NCBI RefSeq assembly: GCF_000013365.1
Contig: NC_007778.1
Location: forward strand, 2,480,001 to 2,544,000
Reading direction: 5' to 3'
Length of the DNA: 64,000 bases
Source of the DNA: Rhodopseudomonas palustris HaA2
GTDB taxonomy: Bacteria > Pseudomonadota > Alphaproteobacteria > Rhizobiales > Xanthobacteraceae
The notes beneath the pieces were generated by a model. It ran no database searches, was not told the DNA's origin, and saw only the letters and a program-made list of their open reading frames with translations. A program made the translations under genes and the position numbers. Positions 25,201 to 33,492 of the stretch are shown here, piece by piece. The first letter of the stretch is position 1; every line of letters starts with the position of its first letter.

Positions 25201-28200
25201 AGGCCGCTCAGTTCGGCAACATCCGCTACATGATCGAGGCGGACGCTCACACCTTGACCGCCAGCGTGCGCTCGACCGCGGCGGATGCCGTCAACAGCGC
25301 CTTTATGTTCAGCGGCAAGGCGGATTTCACCGCGGACACCGGTGGGCTGTCCGGCGTGTTTGTGCTGGCGCCGGCGCGCGGGATCTACGACAACGCCACC
25401 ACGGATCTCGTGATCACGGGCGATGCTTCTCAGGCGGTCAACAGCGCCAATGTAACGACGGTCTCGGCGGCGGCGATCGCGGCCGTCGACGCACCGAACG
25501 TCTCGCTTGGCAGCAGTGTCTACAGCTTGGGCAGTCTCAACGGCAACACTGACCGCAATGTCTATATCACCGCCGCCGCCCGCAGCCTCACGCTCGACGC
25601 CAACGTCCACCTGACGGCGGACTCCATCTTCCTCGGCGCGGTCAATACCGTCACGCTGTCGGAGGGGGTGATCGTCTCGACGCTAGGCCACGGCTACTCC
25701 TGGCTCAATACCGCCACCGGCCTCAAGTTGGGCTACATCAACGGAGGCGCTGTGCTTGGCGCCTCCAATGACACATTCATCATCGGCACGCCCACCGGCT
25801 CGACCACCTCGATCCTGATGAAGAACGGCAGCGGCCTCTATTCGGAGGGCAGCATCGGATTCTTTGCCGATCGCGGGCTGTCAACGCAGGGCAGCATCGG
25901 CCTCGGCACCCGGCGGCTGGCGCTCAACGCGGCGTCGCTCAACATTGGCACCGAGGCTTCGCTCGCCGCGGTTTCGAGCGTGCTGCCGGCCGGGCTCAAT
26001 CTCACCCAGACATTCCTCAACACGCTGTTCGCCGGCGGCGGCGTTCCCGGCGCGCCGGCGGTCGAACAATTGACGCTCGGTGCCCGCAACGGCGTCAATT
26101 TCTTCGGCGACGTCACCCTCAGCACCATCGATCCCGCGACCGGCAAGTCCCGTCTCGCCGAGCTGGTGCTGGCCGGTCCTTCGATCTACGGCTACGGCAC
26201 CTCGGCTGACACCGCCCGGATCGTCACCGACACGCTGGTCTGGCAGGGCAATTCGCAGCCCGTGGCGCGCATCGCCGGCCTCGGCAACGCGGGCGCATTC
26301 GCGGTCGACGCCCGGCAGATCCTGTTCGGCACGCCGAGCAACGTCGCGCCGGTGAGCGGCGCGAACTACAATCGCCTGATGCTCGGCTTCGACCGCGTCC
26401 AGTTCGGCGCCTCCGAGCGCATCAGCGCCAATGGCAGCGGCACGTTGTCGGTCTATGGCAGCGGGCCGGCGGTGACGTCGAGCTTCGATCCCGCGACCTA
26501 TCGCGGCACCGGCAATGCGCTGAGCTTGCAGACGCCGCTGATGACGACCGAATCCGGCGCGACCTTCAGCCTCTACAGCAACGCCATCGACGTGACGGCG
26601 CCTGCGGGCAGTTCGGCCGGCGCAGCCGGCAGCCTCGGCGGCACACTGTCGATCAATGGCGACAGCCTCACGGTGGCCTCGGCGATCGTGCTGCCGGCGG
26701 GCCGGCTCAGCCTGACCGCGCGCAACGGTGATCTCGTTCTCACCGATGCGGCGCGGCTCGACGTCGCCGGTCATGCTATCGATTTCAACGGCGTGCTCAA
26801 ACAGGCTTGGGCGGGCGACATCTTGCTGACCAGCCAGACCGGCAACGTGATAACGGGGCAGGGCTCGGTGATCGATCTGTCGTCGGAGGGCAGCGACGCC
26901 GGCAATCTGACCATCACGGCGGCGGGCGCCGCGCGTCTTGCCGGCGCCCTGAAGGGCTCGGGCGGCGGCAACGGCGCGCGCGACGGCGCGTTTAACCTCA
27001 CCGCCGACTCGCTCGGCGGCGATCTCACCGCATCGTTCGCGGCGCTGAACCAGGCGCTGAACGGCAGCGGTTTTGGCTACAGCCGCGCCTTCACCTTCGC
27101 CAGCGGCAGCCTTGTGGTCGGCAACGACGTCCGCGCCCGCAACGTGGCGATCGCGGTCAACGGCGGCAGCCTGACCGTCGCCGGCCGCATCGACGCCGCA
27201 GGCCGCGGCACCGGTTCGGTCCGGCTGTCGGCGCGCGACGACGTGCGGCTGACCGGGAGCGCCGTGCTTGACGTCCGTGGCACGTCGCTGGTGCTGGACA
27301 GCTATGGTCAGGTGATCGAGGCCTCCAACCGCAACAGCGTCGAGATCAACACCGGCGCGGCCGGCTGGCTGCGCCTCGATGCCGGCGCCACCATCGATAC
27401 CTCGTCGCCCGACGGCGTCGCGCGCGGCCGTGTCGACCTCAACGCCCGCCGCAGCACGGAGACCGGCGGCGACATCCAGATCGACGCCTCCGGTCCGCTC
27501 AATCTGCGCGGCATCGGCAGCCTCGCCGTGAATGCCTACTGGACCTACAGCCCGAGCGATGCCAACGGCTCGATCGTGCAGGACAACACCACGACGGGAG
27601 TTCCGACCGGCGCTGTCGGCTTGAAGCAGATCGACGCCACCAACCAAACCTTCTACGCCAATGCGCTCGGCAATAGCGGGCTGCAGACCCGTCTCACCGG
27701 CCTGAAGACTGCGGCGGGCGCCGCCTATCACCTGCGGCCGGGCGTCGAGATCGTCTCCAGCGTTGCCTCGGGCGGCAAGCTGACGGTGCTCGGCGATCTC
27801 GATCTCGCCGGCTATCGCTACGGGGCGGACGCCGACCGCAACTCGGCTTCGGTCACCTACGGCTTCGGCGAGCCGCTCGCGCTCGCCATCCGCGCCAGCG
27901 GCAATCTCGATATCAAGGGCTCGATCACCGACGGCTTCGGCGTGCCGAAGACCAGCCCTGACGAGAACAACTTCCGCGACCGGACGATCTCGACGACCTC
28001 TACGATAGACATGGGATTATTTCCCGGCGGGTTTACCGTGGACGATGGCGACACATCGCACGACACGACAGCCGGCTATTTCGACGCCGACAATTGGTGG
28101 GCCTATGTGTACCCGCAGCCCATGACCCTCGTCCACGATTGGACGAACACCGAATGGACAGCGATGAAAGACAGCACCGGCCGCACTTACGCGCCGGGGA

Positions 28201-31200
28201 CTGTGGTGCCGGCAGGCACCACATTGGTCGGATATGTCGGAGGCTATCCACTCCATTTCAACGTCGGCACAGTCGTTCCCGACTTCCGGTTGATCGTCAC
28301 CACCCTCTCCAAGGGCAAGATCTACGCGATCGCGCCGATGCTGGCGCCGGGGGCGATGTCGGCTTCGATCCGGCTGGTCAGCGGCGCCGATCTCGCCTCG
28401 GCCGACAGCCGTGCCTTGCTCTCCGCCACCGCTCTGGCGGGCGTGGGCAACATGACTCTCGACGACTACCACACCCACACGCCGTCCGGGTCCGGCGGCG
28501 ACAATCAGACGTCGCAGATATCGAGCGTGATCCGCACTGGCACCGGCGATCTCGATCTGCTGGCCGGTGGCTCGCTGGTCACCAAGTCGCTGTTCGGCAT
28601 CTACACCGCCGGCACCCAGAGCGCGCCCCGCTCCGACGATAGCGACTTCACCACCAAACTCCCGGCCGGGTCGTTGTCGACCCCCGCTTTGATGGCGACG
28701 CTGAACGACCGCATCAGCTACTATCCGGAGCATGGCGGCGACCTGCGCGTCGTCGTGCAGGGCGATTACACCGGCTACCAGACCTTGCAGACGCTGAATG
28801 CCGGCAACTGGCTGATTCGCCAGGGGGCCAACGAGATCGGCCAGAAGACCGCCTGGTCGGTCAATTTCGGCAAATACTATAATAGCGGCTCATCGATCTC
28901 CGTCGATGCGATCAACGGCTTCGGCACCTTCGGCGGCGGCAACGCGGCCGTTACGATCGGCGGCAACGCCGGCGGCATCGCGCCTTATGATTATTTTCTT
29001 CAGAAATACACCGGCCTGATCGTCACCGTCGCGTCCACCGGCCGGGTACTCGGCGGCGGCACACTGGTCGAGACCGGCGGCGGGACGGTCGATATCGCCG
29101 TCGCCGGCAAGCTCAATGAGAAGTCGAGAGGCGGCTCGATCGTCGATCTGCGCGGCGCCGTCACGCTCACCGCCGGCCAGATCGGCGCCCTGTCCAAGAC
29201 CTATAACACAGTGACGATCGGCGATCCACGTCCGAGCTCGCCACTGGTGGCTGGCGGGTTGGACAACAACGGTACCTTTGCTGGCCCTGGCTTGGGCCTC
29301 GGCGATGCCATGGCCACCGTGCGGTCGCGCGGCGATATGAATATGAGCGGCGCCGGCGATCTTGGCATCCTCGACAGCGCGACGACGGGCGACATCGCCA
29401 GCCCGACCACCGGCAGCACGGTCGCGAGCTGGTTCTCGCTGATGCGGGCGTCCACCGCGGTCGACATCATGTCGCTCGGCGGCGATCTCGTCACATCCAT
29501 TGGGATGTCCCCGATCTACACGGCGGCGGCGGCCAGCGGCAGCATCTACTACATCAACGGGAACGGGATAAGTCAGGAGCCGGCACCTTTGGCGCAGATC
29601 GAGCTGCTCGCCCGCAATTCGATTTACGCCTCCGGACAATCTATTGGCGGGATGTCGCCGGCCGATCCGGCGCTGCTGCCGACGCCGTTCCACCCGGCCT
29701 TCGTCGAATGGACGAATAGCGTGATGTCGCGCACCAATACGCTGACGACGTACGATGCCTTCACCGATATCTACACTCCAACCTTCGGTCTCTACGCACT
29801 GGCTCCGAACGTCGCCACCAGCGATCTGCACGCCGGCGATCCAAACCCGGTACGCATCTATGCGGTGAACGGGGATATCGTTGGGCTGCAGCTTGCGACC
29901 GCCAAGCGGCTCGAGATGATCGCGGCCGGCGACATCGTGCTTCCCGGCACCAGTTTCGCCGCCGGAATATCCATCCTCCATGCCGACGCCAAGGACGTCT
30001 CCGTGATCCAGGCCGGTGGCAAGATCATCTACCCGAACGTCCGCATCGCCGGCCCCGGAACACTGTCGATGACCGCCGGCGGCGACATCAACCTCGCCGA
30101 CAAGGGCAACATCGTCAGCACCGGCCCGGCCTATGCGGCCGATCTGCGGCCGGGGGCCTCGGTCGCGCTGCTCGCCGGCGCCGGCAGTACCGGCGCCGAC
30201 TATGCCGCGGTGGCGTCGCTCTATCTCGACCCTGCCAATCGCGCCGTCAGCGGTACGCCGCTGGCCGATCAGCCCGGCAAGGTCGCCAAGACCTACGAGG
30301 CCGAGCTGAAGGATTGGCTGGCGCAGCGTTACGGCTACGCCACCCGCGACGACGCCGACGCCCGCGCTTACTTCGGCGGGCTCAAACCGGAGCAGCAGAA
30401 CATCTTCCTGCGCCAGGTCTACTTTGCCGAGTTGAAGGCCGGCGGGCGCGAGTACAACGACGCCTCCAGCCCGCGCTACGGATCCTATCTGCGCGGGCGC
30501 CAGATGATCGCCACGCTGTTCCCAGACCGTGACGCGCTCGGCGGGCCGATCACCTACGACGGCGACATCTCGATCTTCTCCTCCGTCGCAAGCAACGGAT
30601 TCCAGAACGGCGGCGGTGTGCGCACTATCGGCGGCGGCGACATCGCGCTGCTGACGCCCGGCGGCCGCCAGGTGATCGGCGTCGAAGGCGTGACGCCGCC
30701 AGCCGCCTCCGGCCTGATCACGCAAGGCGCCGGCGACATCAACCTCTATAGCAAGGGCTCGATCCTGCTCGGCCTGTCGCGCATCATGACCACCTTCGGC
30801 GGCAGCATCCTGGCCTGGTCGGCGGAGGGCGACATCAACGCCGGCCGCGGCTCCAAGAGCACGCAGATCTACACGCCGCCGAAGCGGATCTATGACAAAT
30901 ACGGCCATGTCGTGCTGTCGCCGCAGGCGCCCTCGACCGGCGCCGGCATCGCCACGCTGAATCCGGTGCCGGGCACCACCGCCGGCGACGTCGACCTGAT
31001 CGCGCCTGAAGGCACCATCGACGCCGGCGAGGCGGGCATCCGGGTCTCGGGCAACATCAACCTCGCGGCGCTGCAGATCGTCAATGCCGCCAACATCCAG
31101 GTTCAGGGGACATCGACAGGCTTGCCGACCGTGCAGGGCCCGCCAGTCGCGGCGCTGACGGCTGCAAATAACGTCGCAGGTGCCGCGACGCCAGCCGCCT

Positions 31201-31439
31201 CCGGCCCGTCGCAGAACAACGACCGACCGTCGATCATTCTGGTTGAATTCCTCGGCTTCGGCGGAGGCGACGGCAGCGGTCAGCCTGGGTCTGGCAATCA
31301 GGGCCCAAAAGACAACTCACGCGAGCAGCACAGCTATAACGTCAACAGCCCGGTTCAACTCGTCGGCAATGGCCCGCTGACTGAGGCGCAGATGAGCGCG
31401 CTGACCGCCGAAGAGAAAAGGAACCTCGAGAGTCGCTGA
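19290..31439 (+). CDS. TpsA1: giant filamentous-haemagglutinin-family exoprotein
   Basis: A 4,049-residue secreted protein of the two-partner secretion type. A long signal peptide ends near residue 50 (TIAAEA). An unusual Ala/Gln-rich helical stretch follows (56-112), then the TPS secretion domain (about 115-340), recognisable by ILNWSSFNVGASTSLVFDQQ, SQILGNIKADGSVYIINQSGIIFGG and VGSLIASAAGIT. The body is a very long beta-helix of G/S/T/D-rich rungs. A DUF3739-type segment sits at about 3630-3750 (LDPANRAVSGTPLADQPGK ... EQQNIFLRQVYFAELK), then a Gly/Gln-rich tail. It is probably a surface adhesin exported by the TpsB at 51.9 kb. I noticed no cysteine on reading the translation. ATG 19332 is an alternative start. 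Confidence 0.93.
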   Translation: MSFNRSSRPRRSRQMSKPRPLAVLPLSRKTLLHGTSLLALLLLPTIAAEARSLGASATSSATAIAADAAAQAAAQAASAAAQGSASLSRATAALQAMQAAQAAARAAAGSAAGVPNGLTVGGLVPDSGLAAAGVARPVVSWTNARTPVQSGPTDSPTVKVQQTGAQAILNWSSFNVGASTSLVFDQQGNSSWVALNRVGASSSPSQILGNIKADGSVYIINQSGIIFGGGSQINVGSLIASAAGITDAQFLTYGIFSPQSGSYTPSFTAAGGKIVVESGVLITTAAPLAVTSGGGSVILLGTEVLNAGTITTPKGQTVLAAGDSFILRAGYSTDGNATSTTRGVEVAPVRAANSPNGAVSNSGLVFAQQGDITLAGHAVTQNGLLISTISVDQRGTIHLLNSRSDATGSVTLTGDAITAVLPELDNTATAFNSQRDALIADSAKQNANRFNAGLPQFDNLSPMNDRQDQSRIEIVSGGLVDFKPNSLTLAQGGQISTYSTTRILVETGATLDVSGTAGTVLPASANSLKINVQPNELRDSPINRDSGVLINKDVWIDARDLVLVPAGTGGYASDRYYTKGGLLEVAGYVANTGHTIGEWTAVGGTITLTAPNVTARKGALFDLSGGMVTYAAGDILTAIVIGADGRAYSIGDAPANLPIISYGSGFTREHPRWGQSETWTSPNRGATRIVHQESYSVGRDAGLLQIYAGTSEIEATIEAQVYDGERQTAARPASTADGYKLGQTQVPLAGRLGLGFYETATGIYGDARSSVVFTDAPQSAGAQGAGHVFDSAALSSYQLGGISVSTTSTIDIKGDLTLAPGGVLDLNAQGKIDVAGNLTAPAGRIALTSSGGSLTVESGVAIDTRGLWTNLSLDPLKSYGLGYLNGGAISLSATNLTLADGSSLDASAGGAILANGKTKGGDGGDITLRATGAMTLDGEFASYGFGKGGKLNIITQGPISIGGRLADGGVVAANQSFLMDLKLAKDTVFPAGSILPFATTITTPSLYLPGQTVVGTAEYRGVDRYESVLIGPGGWTVPAGSRANYTDPDTYDTTWYQAGAIIPAGTQINYIYLNAPSGFLVSASAFPNGLPAEPSTQSVAAGTPIPSAYTALAGTVIPKDTVLQQAVAVLTGPQIADAATFFSRGFSSYGLTSPGGVYVLPGASIQVTQPVFQFTTASLTAPTGSNPAIVAPVVLPPLFTEDAVRGTITQRAGADLVIGNPNDINVTPGSMNSSSASQGDFVLGRGASITVDPGRSVSVGSSGQITIDGSITARGGAITLVNNAWQPQVLSTAPYVLSGRSVWIGSEARLDVSGLAYTAFDLKGRAYGSLSAGGSVVLGALNVTPASYGLRSGNAFVVIRPGAVIDASGASATLDMLSSDNPADARLVASDGGLIALASQWGIYNDGRLNARAGGAGASGGTLVYTLETPPIALESFQDPIALLPVDARAARVITVAQTYGASSLSSNLVAGATDTGLRLGQARLGVDQIQAGGFGSLSLWARGAILFDGNVSLAMSRSVTLRQGPLMNSSATGQASVSAPYVLLDGMTVMGDDSYQSVYLPNERAAYPTGAALTISGDLVDARNRVRTTYRDTNVISSGDLRFLAATAATEVGQNGTATSGRVTTLGASGNLTLTAAQVYPASGARAVAAAGVTQTTWQGALTYGATGSVLTIRRNGDTPAMPYSLFGSLELYADNIYQGGVVRAPFGSIIVGRSDLNGGKAPTQVELLSGSITSVSTDGLVMPYGGSSDGVNYLVDGAAAVFADLGGAFALKDGTRASIGITLNGRRQTVDAGALLDLSGGGTLTGAAFLTGRGGSVDVLMTPLANANPGNTYSSARNSVYAIVPGVVTAPVTGGYNTAWTGSTPGIGQQITVPAGVPGLPAGTYTLLPASYALLPGAFRVELAATTTTRLPNVATLANGSTIVPVYRGIADTSIVNALPTQAIVTPAPTVRKYSQYQEQSYTGFVLAQAAQFGNIRYMIEADAHTLTASVRSTAADAVNSAFMFSGKADFTADTGGLSGVFVLAPARGIYDNATTDLVITGDASQAVNSANVTTVSAAAIAAVDAPNVSLGSSVYSLGSLNGNTDRNVYITAAARSLTLDANVHLTADSIFLGAVNTVTLSEGVIVSTLGHGYSWLNTATGLKLGYINGGAVLGASNDTFIIGTPTGSTTSILMKNGSGLYSEGSIGFFADRGLSTQGSIGLGTRRLALNAASLNIGTEASLAAVSSVLPAGLNLTQTFLNTLFAGGGVPGAPAVEQLTLGARNGVNFFGDVTLSTIDPATGKSRLAELVLAGPSIYGYGTSADTARIVTDTLVWQGNSQPVARIAGLGNAGAFAVDARQILFGTPSNVAPVSGANYNRLMLGFDRVQFGASERISANGSGTLSVYGSGPAVTSSFDPATYRGTGNALSLQTPLMTTESGATFSLYSNAIDVTAPAGSSAGAAGSLGGTLSINGDSLTVASAIVLPAGRLSLTARNGDLVLTDAARLDVAGHAIDFNGVLKQAWAGDILLTSQTGNVITGQGSVIDLSSEGSDAGNLTITAAGAARLAGALKGSGGGNGARDGAFNLTADSLGGDLTASFAALNQALNGSGFGYSRAFTFASGSLVVGNDVRARNVAIAVNGGSLTVAGRIDAAGRGTGSVRLSARDDVRLTGSAVLDVRGTSLVLDSYGQVIEASNRNSVEINTGAAGWLRLDAGATIDTSSPDGVARGRVDLNARRSTETGGDIQIDASGPLNLRGIGSLAVNAYWTYSPSDANGSIVQDNTTTGVPTGAVGLKQIDATNQTFYANALGNSGLQTRLTGLKTAAGAAYHLRPGVEIVSSVASGGKLTVLGDLDLAGYRYGADADRNSASVTYGFGEPLALAIRASGNLDIKGSITDGFGVPKTSPDENNFRDRTISTTSTIDMGLFPGGFTVDDGDTSHDTTAGYFDADNWWAYVYPQPMTLVHDWTNTEWTAMKDSTGRTYAPGTVVPAGTTLVGYVGGYPLHFNVGTVVPDFRLIVTTLSKGKIYAIAPMLAPGAMSASIRLVSGADLASADSRALLSATALAGVGNMTLDDYHTHTPSGSGGDNQTSQISSVIRTGTGDLDLLAGGSLVTKSLFGIYTAGTQSAPRSDDSDFTTKLPAGSLSTPALMATLNDRISYYPEHGGDLRVVVQGDYTGYQTLQTLNAGNWLIRQGANEIGQKTAWSVNFGKYYNSGSSISVDAINGFGTFGGGNAAVTIGGNAGGIAPYDYFLQKYTGLIVTVASTGRVLGGGTLVETGGGTVDIAVAGKLNEKSRGGSIVDLRGAVTLTAGQIGALSKTYNTVTIGDPRPSSPLVAGGLDNNGTFAGPGLGLGDAMATVRSRGDMNMSGAGDLGILDSATTGDIASPTTGSTVASWFSLMRASTAVDIMSLGGDLVTSIGMSPIYTAAAASGSIYYINGNGISQEPAPLAQIELLARNSIYASGQSIGGMSPADPALLPTPFHPAFVEWTNSVMSRTNTLTTYDAFTDIYTPTFGLYALAPNVATSDLHAGDPNPVRIYAVNGDIVGLQLATAKRLEMIAAGDIVLPGTSFAAGISILHADAKDVSVIQAGGKIIYPNVRIAGPGTLSMTAGGDINLADKGNIVSTGPAYAADLRPGASVALLAGAGSTGADYAAVASLYLDPANRAVSGTPLADQPGKVAKTYEAELKDWLAQRYGYATRDDADARAYFGGLKPEQQNIFLRQVYFAELKAGGREYNDASSPRYGSYLRGRQMIATLFPDRDALGGPITYDGDISIFSSVASNGFQNGGGVRTIGGGDIALLTPGGRQVIGVEGVTPPAASGLITQGAGDINLYSKGSILLGLSRIMTTFGGSILAWSAEGDINAGRGSKSTQIYTPPKRIYDKYGHVVLSPQAPSTGAGIATLNPVPGTTAGDVDLIAPEGTIDAGEAGIRVSGNINLAALQIVNAANIQVQGTSTGLPTVQGPPVAALTAANNVAGAATPAASGPSQNNDRPSIILVEFLGFGGGDGSGQPGSGNQGPKDNSREQHSYNVNSPVQLVGNGPLTEAQMSALTAEEKRNLESR

Positions 31440-31630
31440 GGGCGGACCCTGTTGCCCTGCACAAAGCGGCAGCGCATCGCTGCGACGCTAGGCGCGAGGG
31501 TTGCGTGCGCCTCGTTCGGCAATCGCCATGACCCCATCATCACCGGGCTCATTCGCAGCCGGAGCAGATGCCTGGGACTACACCATCGTCGCGGGAAACG
31601 GTCGTCAGCGAAGCGGGGACGCTACTCAAA

Positions 31631-31843
31631 TCAACGCAAATCGCTGAGCTGGAGGCTCAATCCCTCGGTCAACTGCTCAGCCCTCTGCCGTCGCAACTGA
31701 GCGCGAAAGTCGCGTTCGCGGCGCTCGAACAGATCCAATTCGTGTCGAACGGCGGAAAGATACTGATCTTGTTTCGACACTGTTTCGAGAGCTTCGTTCG
31801 CCACAAAGTCCTCATCAGAGTTGGTCATCGATTGTTTGAACAT
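31631..31843 (-). CDS. Possible small helical protein
   Basis: A ~70-residue frame (MFKQSMTNSDEDFVANEALE...) of strongly helical, charged composition, including ELDLFERRERDFRAQLRRQRAEQ. Starts are possible at 31843 or 31828. There is no good ribosome binding site and the opposite strand is also open, so this is weak. If real it is a small cytoplasmic protein, perhaps coiled-coil. A 13-base G tract lies about 50 bases upstream of it. Confidence 0.25.
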   Translation of the reverse strand: MFKQSMTNSDEDFVANEALETVSKQDQYLSAVRHELDLFERRERDFRAQLRRQRAEQLTEGLSLQLSDLR

Positions 31844-31889
31844 ATTGCGACAGACACGCCGCCGCAAGCCTGTCAGGACAGTGCCGATC

Positions 31890-31902
31890 GGGGGGGGGGG
31901 GG
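31890..31902. repeat. Homopolymer tract of 13 G
   Basis: Thirteen consecutive G occur in the gap between TpsA1 and the protease gene. The tract is in no confident gene; it lies ~150 bases before the protease start and ~50 bases upstream of the weak minus-strand frame. Tracts of this length are prone to slipped-strand length change. The rest of 31440-32052 shows no clear gene. Confidence 0.8.
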
Positions 31903-32052
31903 CATCGGATTCGAACTCGCGCGCGCTCGGTATGCGGTCCGCGACCCGGCGGCCGGATGTTGCGAATGAGAATTGCGATTGACAGCGACGATGGTGCTCG
32001 TCAGTAGCTGGCAGCTCACTCCAACGGTCACGCTACGAGACATGTTGCGCCG

Positions 32053-32796
32053 ATGCTTCGAACCACGCTTCTGATCGCTGGATGGACCGCCGCCGGCTTG
32101 TTGCCTGCGATGGGCCAGTCGTTGCCAAGCAGCATTGCCGAACGCGGACGAGAGCTGTCGCAGCAACCCGACCGGCTGTCGCACACGGCAAGATCAGTCA
32201 GTTTCCGGCGCGAGCTGAACGGGACTGCGTTTTTTGTCGATGGAGCCGGACACATGCTGACGGCTCGCCATGCGGTCGAGGATTGCGCGCGCGTCGTGAT
32301 TGCCAAGGAGGGGCGGTCGTTCGCGGCACGGGTGGTGGCGCTGTCGCCGCGTGAGGATCTTGCGCTGCTCAAGGTGCCGAAGACGCTCGGCCTGGCTGCC
32401 GTGTTCCCTCGAAATTCGTCCCCCGCAACCAGCGATCTGATGTTCGCGGCGTCCTATGACAATCTGCCGGGCATGATTGCAGGCGGCGGGACGCTCGCCA
32501 ATGCGGTGGTTGCGGATCGCCGGAACGGTAGCGGGACGCTGGAGCTCGAATCCAATGCCAGCTTCGGAACAAGCGGCGCGCCGGTTCTGAACAGCCGCGG
32601 TCTGGTCGAAGGCGTCGTCAGTCGGCGCCGCATGATCAACCGCGTGCAGGCGGTCGGGACCACCGAAGCGAAGGCGTTCCTCGCCAGTCACAGCGTCAGG
32701 CCGTCCGAGGACGACCGGCCTCAAATTGCCGGGGGCGGCTCGCGCGCCCATCGCGCGGCATCGATTTCCGCGCGGGTCACATGCCTGCAAAATTGA
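32053..32796 (+). CDS. Secreted trypsin-like serine protease
   Basis: A 247-residue protein with a signal peptide (LLIAGWTAAGLLPAMG) and one chymotrypsin/DegP-type protease domain. The catalytic triad is complete: His73 in LTARHAVEDC, Asp102 in SPREDLALLKV and Ser174 in SFGTSGAPVLN. There is no PDZ domain, unlike DegP. Placed between the two exoprotein modules, it could cut an anti-sigma factor, an exoprotein or misfolded export substrate in the periplasm (inference). The stop overlaps the longest frame of the next gene, so the pair is probably co-transcribed. Confidence 0.85.
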   Translation: MLRTTLLIAGWTAAGLLPAMGQSLPSSIAERGRELSQQPDRLSHTARSVSFRRELNGTAFFVDGAGHMLTARHAVEDCARVVIAKEGRSFAARVVALSPREDLALLKVPKTLGLAAVFPRNSSPATSDLMFAASYDNLPGMIAGGGTLANAVVADRRNGSGTLELESNASFGTSGAPVLNSRGLVEGVVSRRRMINRVQAVGTTEAKAFLASHSVRPSEDDRPQIAGGGSRAHRAASISARVTCLQN

Positions 32797-32843
32797 GCGG
32801 CGATGTTCGGGCGTCGGATTCGGCCGACCGGGGAGACATAGAA

Positions 32844-33299
32844 GTGGCGGTGTTCGCGATCAATCGGCTGGGTGTGCGAAGTTGCGTCCTCGCCCTGTGC
32901 CTGTTTTCAGTCTGCGCGGGTGGCATGAAGACGGCTGCAGCACAGTCGATGGATTATCGCAGCCCGGCTGCGGCGCCGCCGTCGTGGACACAGTTCGCCA
33001 AGCTGGTCCAGTACCGTTTCGAATCCTGGATCAGCGACGACGAGGAGATCGCCAATCGGTTTCGCGCCCATGTCGTCGAGCGGGCAGGGAAGCCCGGCGG
33101 GCTCCCGCCGACGCTGGTGGTGCGGGCCTGGCTCAATCCCGACGGCACTGTCGAGAAGATCGCGTTTCCGGCTCTGAACGATGCGCGGGCCGAAGCCGAT
33201 TTGCGGACCATCCTGATGCGCGGCAATGTCGGCGAACCCCCGCCGCCCGAGATGCTGCAGCCGTTGAACCTGCAATTCTCGCTCAATCTGAAGAAGTAA
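32844..33299 (+). CDS. Secreted TonB-C-like protein
   Basis: About 151 residues: a signal peptide (SCVLALCLFSVCAGGMKTAAA) and one small domain at about 45-150 with the same pattern as the C-terminal part of the STN proteins (VVRAWLNPDGTVEKIAF, ADLRTIL, GEPPPPEMLQPLNLQF). It lacks the membrane anchor and Pro-rich arm of true TonB, so it cannot be energised directly by ExbBD. GTG 32844 is favoured because ggggagac lies six bases upstream; the frame is open to ATG 32781 inside the protease gene. Role probably periplasmic signalling or contact; unproven. Confidence 0.65.
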   Translation: MAVFAINRLGVRSCVLALCLFSVCAGGMKTAAAQSMDYRSPAAAPPSWTQFAKLVQYRFESWISDDEEIANRFRAHVVERAGKPGGLPPTLVVRAWLNPDGTVEKIAFPALNDARAEADLRTILMRGNVGEPPPPEMLQPLNLQFSLNLKK

Positions 33300-33492
33300 G
33301 CGAGGCGACCGGCGCAGGCCCATGCGCCCCGCGGCAGAGATGGGGCGGCTCCGAAGGTGCTCCACCCAAGCGCGAGCAGGCGCGCTTCGCGGGGTTTCGT
33401 GGTCAAATTGTCACAATTCCTCACTACGAGACGAGGCGTTGCCCGCGGATCAACGTGTCAGCTCCATCCGCCCGGCGACTGGATGCAGATGG

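Noticed and set aside
29328-29336. RGD tripeptide in TpsA1 (and another at 46332-46340 in TpsA2), as in Bordetella FhaB integrin binding
   Set aside because: One RGD in each 4,000-residue protein rich in R, G and D is expected by chance; positions and surroundings differ between the paralogues and the host looks environmental.
31890-31945. tRNA-like remnant (ggattcgaactc) next to the G tract
   Set aside because: Only a T-loop-like heptamer is present; the flanking bases cannot form the T stem or an acceptor stem.
31568-31969. Plus-strand frame across the 13-G tract
   Set aside because: It has mixed composition, includes the homopolymer as GGGG and lacks a binding site; the opposite strand is slightly more protein-like but also weak.
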